Origin: UBA2589 sp038120095
GTDB taxonomy: Bacteria > Gemmatimonadota > Gemmatimonadetes > Longimicrobiales > Gaopeijiaceae
Assembly (NCBI GenBank): GCA_038120095.1
Contig: JAYOKZ010000004.1
Span: 57,634-121,633 of the forward strand
DNA length: 64,000 nucleotides
Reading direction: 5' to 3'
Below, in pieces: positions 18,015-26,803 of the stretch (position 1 is its first letter; the number at the start of each line of letters is the position of its first letter). Below the pieces are notes generated by a model. It saw only the letters and a list, made by a program, of their open reading frames with translations, was not told where the DNA came from and made no database searches. The position numbers and the translations under genes were made by a program.

Positions 18015-18898
18015 TCAGGGAACACCTTTCGAGGGCGGAGGACGCCGTCGTCGAGCGATGCCATGGCGACGAGGTCCGTGCCACACGTTACGGTCACGAG
18101 CGGTTCCGAGAGACGTCCCGGCTGATCCACCCTGACGCGCTGACCGTTCCGGATCCGCTCGGAGACCGCCCTGTCCACCGACACCGCGGGCAGATGACGG
18201 AGTGACTCGAGCGGCTCGAGGCGCGCACGACCGACAGCCTTCGCATCGTCGAACAACTCCGGTCGGAGCGCCGAGTCGACGTGAAAGTGTCCTACCGACG
18301 TTCGTCGAAGCATCGTCAGGTGAGCCCCGCATCCAAGCGCGCGCCCCAGGTCGCGAGCGATCCCGCGGACATAGGTGCCGGTCGAGCAATGCACCGAGAA
18401 CCGGACCTCCGGAAGGGTGACATCCATGACCGTCGCTTCGTAAACCGTAACGGCAACCGGGTGGAGTTCGACGTCCTCACCCCGACGCGCTCGTCGGTGC
18501 ATCCGCTCGCCACCCACCTTCTTGGCGGAAAACCGGGGTGGCACCTGATCGAACTGCCCTACCTGATCCCGCAAGGCGGCCTCGATCGAGTCATGATCAA
18601 GGTCTCGCCAAGAGTCTCCTCCGGACACCACCTGACCGTCGAGGTCCAACGTGTCCGTCTCGGCGCCAAGTCGCGCGACAGCCTCGTAGTGCTTGTCCAT
18701 TCCGGACATGTATTCGGCGAGGCGCGTTGCCCGTCCGACGCAAAGAATCAGCAAGCCGGACGCAAATGGATCCAGGGTACCGGTGTGCCCGATGCGCCGA
18801 GTGCGCAGGGAGCGACGGGCCAACGCCACGACATCATGGGAGGTTGGCCCGATCGGCTTGTCGACCGGCAGAACACAGTCACCCTCGGCAAGCCTCAC
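18011..18898 (-). CDS. truB: tRNA pseudouridine(55) synthase
   Basis: Isomerises U55 in the T-loop of tRNAs. 295 residues with the KPIGPTSHD start, the catalytic loop GHTGTLDPFASGLL whose Asp43 is the nucleophile, and RRARRGEDVELHPVAV plus CSTGTYVRGIARDLG further on. A PUA-like C-terminal part covers roughly residues 230-295. Start is a GTG at 18896-18898 overlapping the rbfA stop (GTGA); the end overlaps ribF. Confidence 0.96.
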   Translation of the reverse strand: MRLAEGDCVLPVDKPIGPTSHDVVALARRSLRTRRIGHTGTLDPFASGLLILCVGRATRLAEYMSGMDKHYEAVARLGAETDTLDLDGQVVSGGDSWRDLDHDSIEAALRDQVGQFDQVPPRFSAKKVGGERMHRRARRGEDVELHPVAVTVYEATVMDVTLPEVRFSVHCSTGTYVRGIARDLGRALGCGAHLTMLRRTSVGHFHVDSALRPELFDDAKAVGRARLEPLESLRHLPAVSVDRAVSERIRNGQRVRVDQPGRLSEPLVTVTCGTDLVAMASLDDGVLRPRKVFPE

Positions 18899-19323
18899 GG
18901 TACAGGCGTCCCGTCCACACCCTGGTCGGAGTCGTGACCACCATCACTGCGCATCTCCTCCGCTTCCGAGGCGCCGGCTTCATCTTCCGGAAGCACGGCT
19001 GCCAGGACCTCCTCGATTCGTGCGGCGCCCTCATACGAGCGATCCTCGCGGAATCGAAGCTCCGGGACTCGTCTCACGTGGAGCACTTTTCCCAGCGCCG
19101 TGCGAAGGAACGACGCTCCGGCTGCGAGGCCCTCGAGGCTTCGCTCCATTTCGGCCGACCCACCAACGACCCGGATGAAGATGCGGGCCGACCCGAGGTC
19201 GGCTGCGATCTCTACCCCCGTGATGGTCACAGGGCCCACACGCGGATCCCGGACCTGGGTCCGAATCAATTCTGACAGCTCTCGACGCAGCTGCTCATTC
19301 AGGCGGGCCCGGCGCTTGCTCAC
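18895..19323 (-). CDS. rbfA: Ribosome-binding factor A
   Basis: Assists late 30S maturation by binding near 16S helix 1. The chosen GTG start at 19321-19323 gives 142 residues opening SKRRARLNEQLRRELSELI, which matches the family start; an in-frame ATG-type start at 19371 would add 16 residues and overlap the DUF503 gene by 26 bases. The KH-like core includes DPRVGPVTITGVEIAADL and RRVPELRFREDRSYE. The acidic tail after about residue 110 is longer than in short homologues. It overlaps truB by four bases. Confidence 0.93.
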   Translation of the reverse strand: MSKRRARLNEQLRRELSELIRTQVRDPRVGPVTITGVEIAADLGSARIFIRVVGGSAEMERSLEGLAAGASFLRTALGKVLHVRRVPELRFREDRSYEGAARIEEVLAAVLPEDEAGASEAEEMRSDGGHDSDQGVDGTPVP

Positions 19324-19345
19324 GGCCAACACCCGTCGCAATGCA

Positions 19346-19630
19346 TCACGAGTGAATCTCCATACGGACACCGACGATCACTGCGCCTCCGTGCGACTCG
19401 ACACACCGGTCGGTCTTCGCGAGAACGGACTGAGCGATGCGTTCATTGCCGGCAACGATGGCCACCGAGAGCTCCGCGCGTGAGTGCACGTCGAGCATAC
19501 CGGTCTCAGCAACCGACACGTTGAACCGGGAGCTCAGCCGGTCCCGGATCGAACGCACGACGGATCGCTTCTCCTTCAGCGAGGCGCACCCCGGCAGGGA
19601 GAGGTCCCACGTTTGTGATGCCACGACCAC
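19346..19630 (-). CDS. DUF503 family protein (YlxP-like)
   Basis: A 94-residue protein that matches DUF503: it contains SLPGCASLKEKRSVVRSI near the start and the SVAETG and AELSVAIVAGNE segments. B. subtilis YlxP, from the same place between infB and rbfA, is a member of this family and is thought to be linked to ribosome assembly; the biochemical role is not settled. Start is a GTG at 19628-19630, with another in-frame GTG two codons later as the alternative. It is 39 bases after infB. Confidence 0.85.
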   Translation of the reverse strand: MVVASQTWDLSLPGCASLKEKRSVVRSIRDRLSSRFNVSVAETGMLDVHSRAELSVAIVAGNERIAQSVLAKTDRCVESHGGAVIVGVRMEIHS

Positions 19631-19669
19631 GATGACGAGCCCCAGTCGGCGTCAGAAGCTGCGTCGAGG

Positions 19670-22348
19670 TCAGGTCGAGCTCGCGAGGGTTCGAGCGACT
19701 TCCTCGACCGAGTACGCTTCGATGACGTCACCCACCTTGATATCATTGAAGTTGGCAATGCCGATTCCGCACTCGAAGCCCTCACGGACTTCCTTCGCGT
19801 CATCCTTGAAACGCTTGAGGGAGGAAATCTCTCCGTCATAGACCACCACTCCGTCCCGGATGAGACGCGCGTGGCCTTTTCGGTCGATTCGACCCTCGGA
19901 GACGTAGCAGCCCGCGATGGTGCCGACCTTGGAGACCTTGAAGACCTCCCTGACCTCGGCCGATCCGTCAACAGTCTCTTTCTTCTCTGGAGACAGCATC
20001 CCCTCGAGAGCCGCCGTGATATCGTCCACAGCCTCATAAATGACGTCGTACACGTTGATCTCGACGTCGTCCCGCTCGGCGGCCTGCCGCGCTGCGGTCT
20101 GAGGACGAACCCGGAATCCGAGGATCACCGCACCCGCAGTCTGAGCGAGCAGAATGTCGGACTCGTTGATCGCACCCACGCCCCGATGGACAATGTTCAC
20201 GGCCACTTCACTCGTGCTCAGCTGCTCGAGTGAATCCGAGAGGGCCTGCACCGACCCGTCTACATCACCCTTGATCACGATGGGAAGTTCGGACAGCTGT
20301 CCAGCCTGAAGGAGTTTCCCGAAGTCACCCAGCTTGAGGCCCCGCTCACGAACCCGCAGCTGCTTCTCACGATCGAGACGCTGCCTCGTCGCCGCGATCT
20401 CCGAAGCCTGATCGGCGGACATCGCCTGGAACGTGTCGCCCGCCTGAGGCACACCCCCTGCACCGAGGACCTGTACAGGCACCGATGGCCCCGCTTCCTC
20501 CACCGGCTGACCACGCTCGTCGAGCATGGACCGGACTCGGCCGTCGTAGAGCCCACAGACGAACGAGTCACCCACTCGAAGCGTTCCCTTCTGGATGAGG
20601 ACCGTTGCGACGGGACCCTTGCCGGGGTCGAGTTGTGCTTCGATGACCGCGCCGTGAGCATCGCGATCAGGATTGGCCTTGAGCTCCAGCATCTCAGCCT
20701 GAAGCAGCACCTTGTCGAGAAGCTCGTCGATCCCGGTACCCTGCTTCGCAGAGATTTCCTGCGCCAGGACATCGCCGCCGAAGTCTTCCACGTTCACGCT
20801 GTGCTGCAGGAGCTCCTGCTTGACCCGAGTCGGGTCCGCAGCAGGAAGGTCACACTTGTTGATCGCGACGATGATCGGAACGCCCGCGTTACGAGAGTGA
20901 CTGATCGCCTCGATCGTCTGCGGCATCACCGAGTCATCGGCAGCAACAATCAGGATCGTGATGTCCGTCACATCAGCGCCCCGAGCACGCATGGCAGTGA
21001 ACGCGGCGTGGCCCGGAGTGTCCAGGAACGCCACACTGCGCCCGTCATCGAGCTCCACATGGTAAGCGCCGATGTGCTGCGTGATCCCACCCGCTTCTCC
21101 GGCGACCACGTTTGTGGAACGGATCTTGTCCAGCAGAAGCGTCTTTCCGTGGTCGACATGCCCCATGACGGTGACGACCGGAGGCCGAGGCTTCAGTGTC
21201 GCCGGATCTTCCTCCTCCTCTTCGACCTCTGCCTCGGCGACGTACTCTTCTTCCTTCACCGCGGTGAAGTTGAATTCGTCCAGAAGAAGCTCGATTTGAT
21301 CGAAGTCGAGACGTTGGTTGATGGTCACCATCAGCCCCAGGTTCTTGAACGCGGAACCAATGATTTCGGATGCCGAGACGTCAACCAGCTCGGCGAGCTC
21401 AGCGACCGTCAGGAACTCGTTGACCTTCACGGTCCGACGTTCGCGTTCTTCCTTCTCCTCCTGCGCCTGCTCCTGAGCTTCCTTCTCCTCGGCGGACAGG
21501 CGCTGCCCCTTGCGACGCCGCTTCTTGCCGCCCCCGCGAAGTTCGGCCATCACCCTGGCGATGTTGGCCTGCACCGCGTCCCGATCCGCACCCTTCTTTT
21601 TTCCGCCCTTCTTGGCCCGATCCTTCCTCTGTCGACGCCCATCCGCCGTGTACCCCTCCGCCTGAATTCGAACCTGCCCACCAGGGGCGGCACTCGCGGC
21701 TGGGGAAGGCCTCCGGATCGTTCGAACCGGACCATCCGGCTGTCCGGCACGGGCGGGCTCCAATCGAACGGGAGCCTCCGAGACGTCGGCGTTCTGGTCT
21801 TCCGGCAGCACCGGGACGACGCCACCTGCCTCATCGCCATCACCTCGGGCGGCCTCTGCTACCTCTTCTTCGGCATCTGCGACACCGACGGTGTCGTCGA
21901 CCTCGGTTGCAGCAGCGTCGTCACTGCTCTCCTCCCCCGCGACAACCTCGAACGCCTCGGGTGACACCACGACGGACTCGTCTCCGCCGCCCTCCGAGGC
22001 AGGTTCGGGAAGGACCTCCTCCTCGGCAGCGTCATCGGCAACGATCGGATCGTCATCCGGGTCAGGCTCAACTGCGTCGTCAGACTCTGCCTCAACGTCC
22101 GCAGCGCGGCGGCGGCGACGACGACGACCGGTGGATGGCGCCGCTTCTTCCATTGCCGCGCGGATCGCCTCGAGCGGATCCTTGCGACCCGCACGACGCT
22201 CACGTTCCATCTTCGCGAGGACCTTCGCGACCTGACCATCGGTGATCGTCGCCTCATCATCGGCCACGGGAATGCCCATGTGCCGGAGGAGATCGATCAG
22301 CGCGTCGGCGCTGACATTGAGATCATCCGCGAGTTCGAATACCTGCAT
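19670..22348 (-). CDS. infB: Translation initiation factor IF-2
   Basis: GTPase that brings fMet-tRNA to the 30S subunit and promotes subunit joining. The 892 residues comprise an IF2-N fold (about 1-50), a long very acidic then Lys/Arg-rich linker (about 60-300), a second IF2-N region (VNEFLTVAELAELVDVSASEIIG), and the G domain with GHVDHGKT, DTPGH and NKCD, followed by domains II, III and C2. All GTPase motifs are intact. The ATG at 22346-22348 is eight bases after the L7Ae-like gene. The variable linker is low complexity but normal for the family. Confidence 0.97.
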   Translation of the reverse strand: MQVFELADDLNVSADALIDLLRHMGIPVADDEATITDGQVAKVLAKMERERRAGRKDPLEAIRAAMEEAAPSTGRRRRRRRAADVEAESDDAVEPDPDDDPIVADDAAEEEVLPEPASEGGGDESVVVSPEAFEVVAGEESSDDAAATEVDDTVGVADAEEEVAEAARGDGDEAGGVVPVLPEDQNADVSEAPVRLEPARAGQPDGPVRTIRRPSPAASAAPGGQVRIQAEGYTADGRRQRKDRAKKGGKKKGADRDAVQANIARVMAELRGGGKKRRRKGQRLSAEEKEAQEQAQEEKEERERRTVKVNEFLTVAELAELVDVSASEIIGSAFKNLGLMVTINQRLDFDQIELLLDEFNFTAVKEEEYVAEAEVEEEEEDPATLKPRPPVVTVMGHVDHGKTLLLDKIRSTNVVAGEAGGITQHIGAYHVELDDGRSVAFLDTPGHAAFTAMRARGADVTDITILIVAADDSVMPQTIEAISHSRNAGVPIIVAINKCDLPAADPTRVKQELLQHSVNVEDFGGDVLAQEISAKQGTGIDELLDKVLLQAEMLELKANPDRDAHGAVIEAQLDPGKGPVATVLIQKGTLRVGDSFVCGLYDGRVRSMLDERGQPVEEAGPSVPVQVLGAGGVPQAGDTFQAMSADQASEIAATRQRLDREKQLRVRERGLKLGDFGKLLQAGQLSELPIVIKGDVDGSVQALSDSLEQLSTSEVAVNIVHRGVGAINESDILLAQTAGAVILGFRVRPQTAARQAAERDDVEINVYDVIYEAVDDITAALEGMLSPEKKETVDGSAEVREVFKVSKVGTIAGCYVSEGRIDRKGHARLIRDGVVVYDGEISSLKRFKDDAKEVREGFECGIGIANFNDIKVGDVIEAYSVEEVARTLASST

Positions 22349-22356
22349 GCTTTCCG

Positions 22357-22704
22357 CTACGCCTCCACTGCGTCCACGCTCTTCTCGCCCGTCAAACCCT
22401 TGAGTTCCTCGACGAGACGGTTTGCGAACGACTCCTGCGTCACCGCCAACGCCGAGACCGCCGCCATTCCTACCGCGGCACCCAACGTGGCTCGATCCCC
22501 CAGGGTGACCCGGGGGATCGATCCGTCAACGCAAGTCGCTCTTATTTTTTTCAACTGGACGCCCGATGCGTCCCCAGCTACCAAAATCAGCAAGGCCTCG
22601 CCGTCGCGGATCGCCCGACGAACCGCTTCCGTTCCGGGAGCGACCGCGCCGGCCCGCCTGGCCAGGCCCAAAAGACCAAGCGCGCTACCCCTCAGATTCT
22701 CCAT
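22357..22704 (-). CDS. L7Ae/YlxQ-like RNA-binding protein
   Basis: 115 residues from the ATG at 22702-22704, reading MENLRGSALGLLGLARRAGAV, then ALLILVAGDASGVQLKKI and VALTQESFANRL-like C-terminal sequence. This is the pattern of the L7Ae/L30e/Gadd45 fold proteins (YlxQ in B. subtilis) encoded between nusA and infB; such proteins bind kink-turn RNA, though the role in most bacteria is unknown. A longer frame to 22791 overlaps nusA deeply and lacks similarity. With this start the gene overlaps nusA by 20 bases. No separate ylxR gene is seen. Confidence 0.8.
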   Translation of the reverse strand: MENLRGSALGLLGLARRAGAVAPGTEAVRRAIRDGEALLILVAGDASGVQLKKIRATCVDGSIPRVTLGDRATLGAAVGMAAVSALAVTQESFANRLVEELKGLTGEKSVDAVEA

Positions 22705-24079
22705 CGTCGTCGGTAGCCCCCTCGGCCTCATCGACCGAAGAGGCGGAGTCCGCCGACACGGCGCTTTCCGCCGCAGGGACATCCCCCTCAACCACGGTCA
22801 GCTCGTCGATGAGCTGCAGCAGTCGGTCCGCATCGTCCTCACCGAGACCCTTGATCCCAAGGAAATCTCGTCGTTCCAGGTCGATGATCTGAAGAAACGT
22901 ATCATATCCGGCCTCAGATAGGGCCGCCAGTACAGCAGGCCGGAGGTCCAATTCCGAGATGGGGAAGTCTGACGTTTCGTACTGATCCTCCCCCGAATCC
23001 TCGGTAAGCGCAGCCAGATCTTCACCGCGCTCGACCCACTCCCTCGAACCGTACAGGTCGATCTGCCAGCCGATCAGTTGGGATGCGAGCCGTACGTTCT
23101 GCCCGTTTCGGCCAATCGCGAGCGAGAGCTGATCCTCATCAACGATCGCAGTGACGACCTGACGTTCCGGATCCGTGAACACCTTCGAAACGCGAGCGGG
23201 AGCCAGGGCACGTCGGGCGAAAACCTCGGGATCCGGGTGCCACGGCACAATGTCGATGCGCTCCCCACCGAGTTCGTTCACCACTGCCTGAACCCGCGAC
23301 CCCTTGAGACCCACGCACGCCCCGACCGGGTCGATGGACTCGTCGCGGCTGTACACGGCAATTTTCGTCCGCCCTCCGACCTCTCGTGAGATCTCACGAA
23401 TGTCAACGATACCCTGGTGGATCTCCGGAACTTCGAGGTGGAACAGAGCAGACACGAATAGCGGATCGGCGCGGGAGAGGATCAGGCGCGGACCCTTCGG
23501 CGTTTCCTCGACTTTCTTCAGGACCGCCCGGATGGGATCACCCTGGCGGAACCGCTCGCGGGGGTTCTGATCCTTCCACGGAATGATGGCGTCAGCATCA
23601 CGAGCACGATTCAGCATGACCACCAGCTTCCCACGCTCGATCTGCTGCAGCTCACCTGACAGCAAGTGACCGATCTGGTCGGCAAACTCGTCCCGGATCC
23701 GGTCACGCTCGTTCTCTCTCACCCGCTGAACAATGCGTTGTTTGACCGCCATCACGGCATTCCGTCCGAAATCCGCAAAGGCCACCGGCACTTCCATCAC
23801 GTCGCCGACTTCGTAGGTGTCGTCGTCCCAGCGTGCCTCGTCGAGCGAGATTTCGGTCGCAGAGTCTTCCACCTCATCGACGACACGCCGGAGCACGACG
23901 ATATCGAAATCACCCGTGTCCTCGTCGATGTCGATCTCCGCCTGCACCGTCGCACCATAGATACGTGCAAGGCCGGCAAGCATGCCGTCCTTGACCAGTT
24001 CCGTCATCTCCTCATCGGAGAGGCTCTTCGTCGCCGCAACGTCTCGAAAGGCAGCCACAATCTGCGCTGCGTTCGCCAT
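22685..24079 (-). CDS. nusA: Transcription termination/antitermination factor NusA
   Basis: RNA polymerase-associated factor controlling pausing, termination and antitermination. 464 residues: N-terminal polymerase-binding domain (about 1-130), S1 domain (about 135-200), KH1 and KH2 domains (about 205-350, with VGACVGLKGSRVQAVVNELGGERIDIV and LAIGRNGQNVRLASQL), then an acidic linker and a helix-hairpin-helix-type C-terminal repeat (LRPAVLAALSEAGYDTFLQI, GIKGLGEDDADRLL) ending in an acidic tail. Starts nine bases after rimP; overlaps the L7Ae-like gene. Confidence 0.96.
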   Translation of the reverse strand: MANAAQIVAAFRDVAATKSLSDEEMTELVKDGMLAGLARIYGATVQAEIDIDEDTGDFDIVVLRRVVDEVEDSATEISLDEARWDDDTYEVGDVMEVPVAFADFGRNAVMAVKQRIVQRVRENERDRIRDEFADQIGHLLSGELQQIERGKLVVMLNRARDADAIIPWKDQNPRERFRQGDPIRAVLKKVEETPKGPRLILSRADPLFVSALFHLEVPEIHQGIVDIREISREVGGRTKIAVYSRDESIDPVGACVGLKGSRVQAVVNELGGERIDIVPWHPDPEVFARRALAPARVSKVFTDPERQVVTAIVDEDQLSLAIGRNGQNVRLASQLIGWQIDLYGSREWVERGEDLAALTEDSGEDQYETSDFPISELDLRPAVLAALSEAGYDTFLQIIDLERRDFLGIKGLGEDDADRLLQLIDELTVVEGDVPAAESAVSADSASSVDEAEGATDDDGESEG

Positions 24080-24088
24080 GATATCTCC

Positions 24089-24592
24089 TCACTTCCACGT
24101 AAAGACGAGATGGGCTTTCCGGATCTCCGACCGCGGAACGCACACCTCCTCGCCGCTGAGCAGGCGAAGAAGAACCGACTCTTCGGCCGAATCTCCAGAC
24201 GCCAGACCCAATAGTTCTCCTTCCAAACGCGATGCCTTCCCGAGCAGTACATCTCTTCCGATCACCGCGACCTGCTCACCCCGAAATCGCTCAAAATCCC
24301 GTGACTGCAACAACGGGCGGTCCACCCCCGGGGACGAAACCTCCAGCACGTATCGCTCCGAAAGCTCTTCGTGCTCGTCCAGCCAGGACTCCAGCGCCCG
24401 ACTGACGGATGCGCACTCATCTACCGTCACACCGTCTCCCGGAAGGGTGCCGTTCCGGTCGATCCGAAGCTTGAGCATGGGCCGCCGGCCACTGCCCCCC
24501 CACCGAAGCTCGACGACCTCATAGCCGAGTTCTTCAACTCGTTCTGCAAGGCCTCGATCGATCTCCGGCACGGCACGCATGTCACCCTCCAA
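24089..24592 (-). CDS. rimP: Ribosome maturation factor RimP
   Basis: Binds the 30S assembly intermediate early in maturation. The 167 residues include LAERVEELGYEVVELRW, the family core RIDRNG...GVTVDECASVSRALESWLDE and YVLEVSSPGVDRPL. Either ATG 24590-24592 or the fifth codon (24578-24580) could start it; a GGAGGG just upstream favours the first. It is the first gene of the nusA-infB cluster and follows a T-tailed hairpin. Confidence 0.94.
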   Translation of the reverse strand: MEGDMRAVPEIDRGLAERVEELGYEVVELRWGGSGRRPMLKLRIDRNGTLPGDGVTVDECASVSRALESWLDEHEELSERYVLEVSSPGVDRPLLQSRDFERFRGEQVAVIGRDVLLGKASRLEGELLGLASGDSAEESVLLRLLSGEEVCVPRSEIRKAHLVFTWK

Positions 24593-24645
24593 TCAACAAC
24601 GAGGGGCACGCCACCGAAGCAGCGAACCCCTGAGACACATCGAAC

Positions 24646-24666
24646 AAAAAAGCGGGGGCAACCCGC
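24646..24666 (-). terminator. T-tailed hairpin upstream of rimP
   Basis: Read on the minus strand, GCGGG TTGCC CCCGC (24666-24652) forms a five-pair GC stem and is followed by six T residues (24651-24646). It lies 167 bases after the phasin-like gene and 53 bases before rimP. It could end the murA-phasin transcript or act as an attenuator in the rimP leader. Confidence 0.65.
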
Positions 24667-24833
24667 TCCCCCACTGCAAACACTTCGGCGCACGAAGTAC
24701 CGCTGAACTCCCGTCAGTATAGAGCAGGACGGCTACTGACTCAACCCGACCGGAGGACCGTGGTAGGTCTCGATCGGTGCCACGATGCTCTCCCGTTCGC
24801 CGCCGATCAGGACCCGCCGGGTCTGTCGTCCGC

Positions 24834-25202
24834 TTACGCCCGATCCTCGCCGGAGGACTCCCCCTCGTCCGGGCTGATCGGACGCCCCCAGGCGTGGGCC
24901 TCAAGCGCATCGATACGCGCGCTCAACGCATCGAGGTGCTCTTCGATGCGCTCCAGTTCCGACTGCGTCGCAAGATCCAGGCGGCCCCGAACTTCATCCG
25001 CTGCGCTCTGAGCTTTCCCCAGTGTTTCCCTCACGACCTCGCGTGCGCGATCCCTCGAAAGATCCCCCCGCTCACAGGCTTCCTGAATCGTCTCCTCAAG
25101 AGCCTCCCGCATCGCGGACAGCATGCCCAACCCGTCCCTGATCCCGTCGCCGAACGGTGATCGACCGCCGGGATCTCCCGCGGAGCCATGATCGTTGTTC
25201 AT
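24834..25202 (-). CDS. Phasin-like small coiled-coil protein
   Basis: 122 residues from the ATG at 25200-25202. After a short Gly-rich start come amphipathic helices (DGLGMLSAMREALEETIQEAC, then RDRAREVVRETLGKAQSAADEVRGRL) and a heptad-like segment near residues 80-105 (SELERIEEHLDALSARIDALEA), with an acidic tail. This resembles the helical region of phasin-type polyhydroxyalkanoate granule proteins and of UbiK-like accessory factors, but the match is to a style of coiled coil more than to specific residues. No PHA synthase is in the window. It lies 74 bases after murA. A longer frame upstream is mostly low-similarity sequence. Confidence 0.6.
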   Translation of the reverse strand: MNNDHGSAGDPGGRSPFGDGIRDGLGMLSAMREALEETIQEACERGDLSRDRAREVVRETLGKAQSAADEVRGRLDLATQSELERIEEHLDALSARIDALEAHAWGRPISPDEGESSGEDRA

Positions 25203-25276
25203 CGTTTCTATTCCATCTGAATCGTGACGTTTGTAGAGCGTACGTGGATGCGGCGTCCGGAGATTCTCCCCGAGCC

Positions 25277-26554
25277 CTAATCCACGCGTTCGATCCCGGC
25301 ACCGAGCGAGCGCAGACGCTCGTCGATCCGTTCGTACCCGCGCTCGATCTGGCGGATATTGTGGAGGGTCGACGTTCCCTCGGCACCCAGCGCCGCGATC
25401 AGAAGAGCCATGCCGGCCCGGATGTCCGGACTTTCGACGACACCGCCTCTGAGCGGGCTCGGGCCCACCACCACAGCACGGTGGGGATCGCACAGAATGA
25501 TGGAGGCACCGAGTCCCACAAGCTTGTCCGTGAAGTACATGCGAGATTCGAACATCTTTTCGTGGATCAGCACCGTGCCATGGCACTGCGTCGCCGCCAC
25601 CAGTGCGATGGACGTCAGATCGGCGGGGAACGCGGGCCAGGGACCGTCGTCGACCTTGGGGACGGCGCCGAACGCGTCCATCTGAATGCGGTTCTCTTCA
25701 GAGCCGTGAACCAGAAGGTCCGCGCCCACCACTTCGCAACGGATGCCGAGCCGCCGAAACCCGATGAGCGTCGAGTCGAGGTGCTCGAGAGGCGCGTCCT
25801 CGATCGTGATGTCACTCCCGGTCACGGCCGCGAGACCGATGAAGGATCCGGTCTCGATGTGATCCGCACCGATTCGAAAGTGGGTACCATGCAGATCCTT
25901 GACGCCCTCGATCGTGAGACGATGAGTCCCGATCCCTGAAATCTGCGCTCCCATGGCGTTCAGCAGGTGGCAGAGATCCTGAACATGGGGCTCCGCGGCA
26001 GCGTTCCGGATCACGCTGACACCTTCGGCCCGAACGGCAGCCATGATCGCGTTCTCCGTCCCCGTGACGGACGGTTCATCCAGGAAAAAATCGGCCCCGA
26101 TGAGCCGCTTCGCTCGAATCTCGAAGCCGTGATCGAGAACCACATCGCTCCCGAGAGCCCGAAAGGCGAGGAAGTGGGTATCCATACGCCGGCGACCAAT
26201 GACGTCCCCGCCCGGGGGGGGAAGCTCCACGTGCCCGAACCGCGCCAGCAACGGCCCTGCAAGGAGGACTGACGCTCTGATTCGCCGGGCCATGTCCGCG
26301 TCCACACGGTCCGTACGGACCCCTCCCCCGTCGATCGTCACCTCATTCGGACCCGTCCACGTGACGTCGGCTCCCAGAGACTCGATGATCATCAGGAAGG
26401 TCAGCACGTCGCGAATCCGCGGAACGTTTTCGAACGAGACGGGCTCCGGACAGAGAATCGCGGCAGCCAGACACGGCAACGCTGCGTTCTTGTTCCCTGC
26501 GGGGCGAATCCGACCCTCGAGTCGGTGCCCGCCCTCAACCACAAAGGTCCCCAT
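25277..26554 (-). CDS. murA: UDP-N-acetylglucosamine 1-carboxyvinyltransferase, Asp-type
   Basis: Transfers enolpyruvate from PEP to UDP-GlcNAc, the first committed step of peptidoglycan synthesis. From ATG 26552-26554 the 425 residues read MGTFVVEGGHRLEG then NKNAALP, with IRASVLLAGPLLARFG, PGGDVIG, DHIETGSF and the C-terminal RGYERIDERLRSLGA. In most enzymes the active-site loop is PGGC; here the codon at 26204-26206 (residue 117) is Asp, as in Mycobacterium and Chlamydia MurA, which predicts fosfomycin insensitivity. An earlier in-frame ATG at 26617 is possible, and a weak promoter-like pair lies above it (26657-26662 and 26635-26640). The gene diverges from the DUF948-like gene. Confidence 0.95.
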   Translation of the reverse strand: MGTFVVEGGHRLEGRIRPAGNKNAALPCLAAAILCPEPVSFENVPRIRDVLTFLMIIESLGADVTWTGPNEVTIDGGGVRTDRVDADMARRIRASVLLAGPLLARFGHVELPPPGGDVIGRRRMDTHFLAFRALGSDVVLDHGFEIRAKRLIGADFFLDEPSVTGTENAIMAAVRAEGVSVIRNAAAEPHVQDLCHLLNAMGAQISGIGTHRLTIEGVKDLHGTHFRIGADHIETGSFIGLAAVTGSDITIEDAPLEHLDSTLIGFRRLGIRCEVVGADLLVHGSEENRIQMDAFGAVPKVDDGPWPAFPADLTSIALVAATQCHGTVLIHEKMFESRMYFTDKLVGLGASIILCDPHRAVVVGPSPLRGGVVESPDIRAGMALLIAALGAEGTSTLHNIRQIERGYERIDERLRSLGAGIERVD

Positions 26555-26791
26555 GTCGTCTCGAAAGCGCGGAGGAAAGGGCGCAGTCTCCACGGAACCG
26601 ATCGAGGCCTCCGTCATGCCCTCGGCCGACGAAAGGTATCCTGCCTCTGCAGCCATCGCCAACCGGACCAAAAGCGCCTCCGAGCGTGAAAAAGGTCGGG
26701 CAGGAAGAGTGCGGCCAGCACACATGAGAGCCCTCGCCTTCGTCGTGGCAGGATCCATGCCGGGCAGCGAGACGAAGGGCTGGCCCCGCGT

Positions 26792-26797
26792 TATAAT
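26792..26797 (+). promoter_or_regulatory. Consensus -10 box (TATAAT) adjoining a start codon
   Basis: A perfect TATAAT ends six bases before the ATG at 26804. Transcription would begin at or within one or two bases of that ATG, giving a leaderless mRNA. The -35 at a 17-base spacing (26769-26774) is poor, so recognition would rest on the -10. Confidence 0.5.
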
Positions 26798-26803
26798 TCG
26801 GAA

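Noticed and set aside
16812..18125. A 437-residue plus-strand frame opposite rpsO and ribF.
   Set aside because: RpsO and RibF are complete and conserved on the minus strand.
20900..22300. Low-complexity acidic region in infB as a possible frameshift or repeat insertion.
   Set aside because: IF-2 normally carries such a variable linker, and the frame stays open with conserved domains on both sides.
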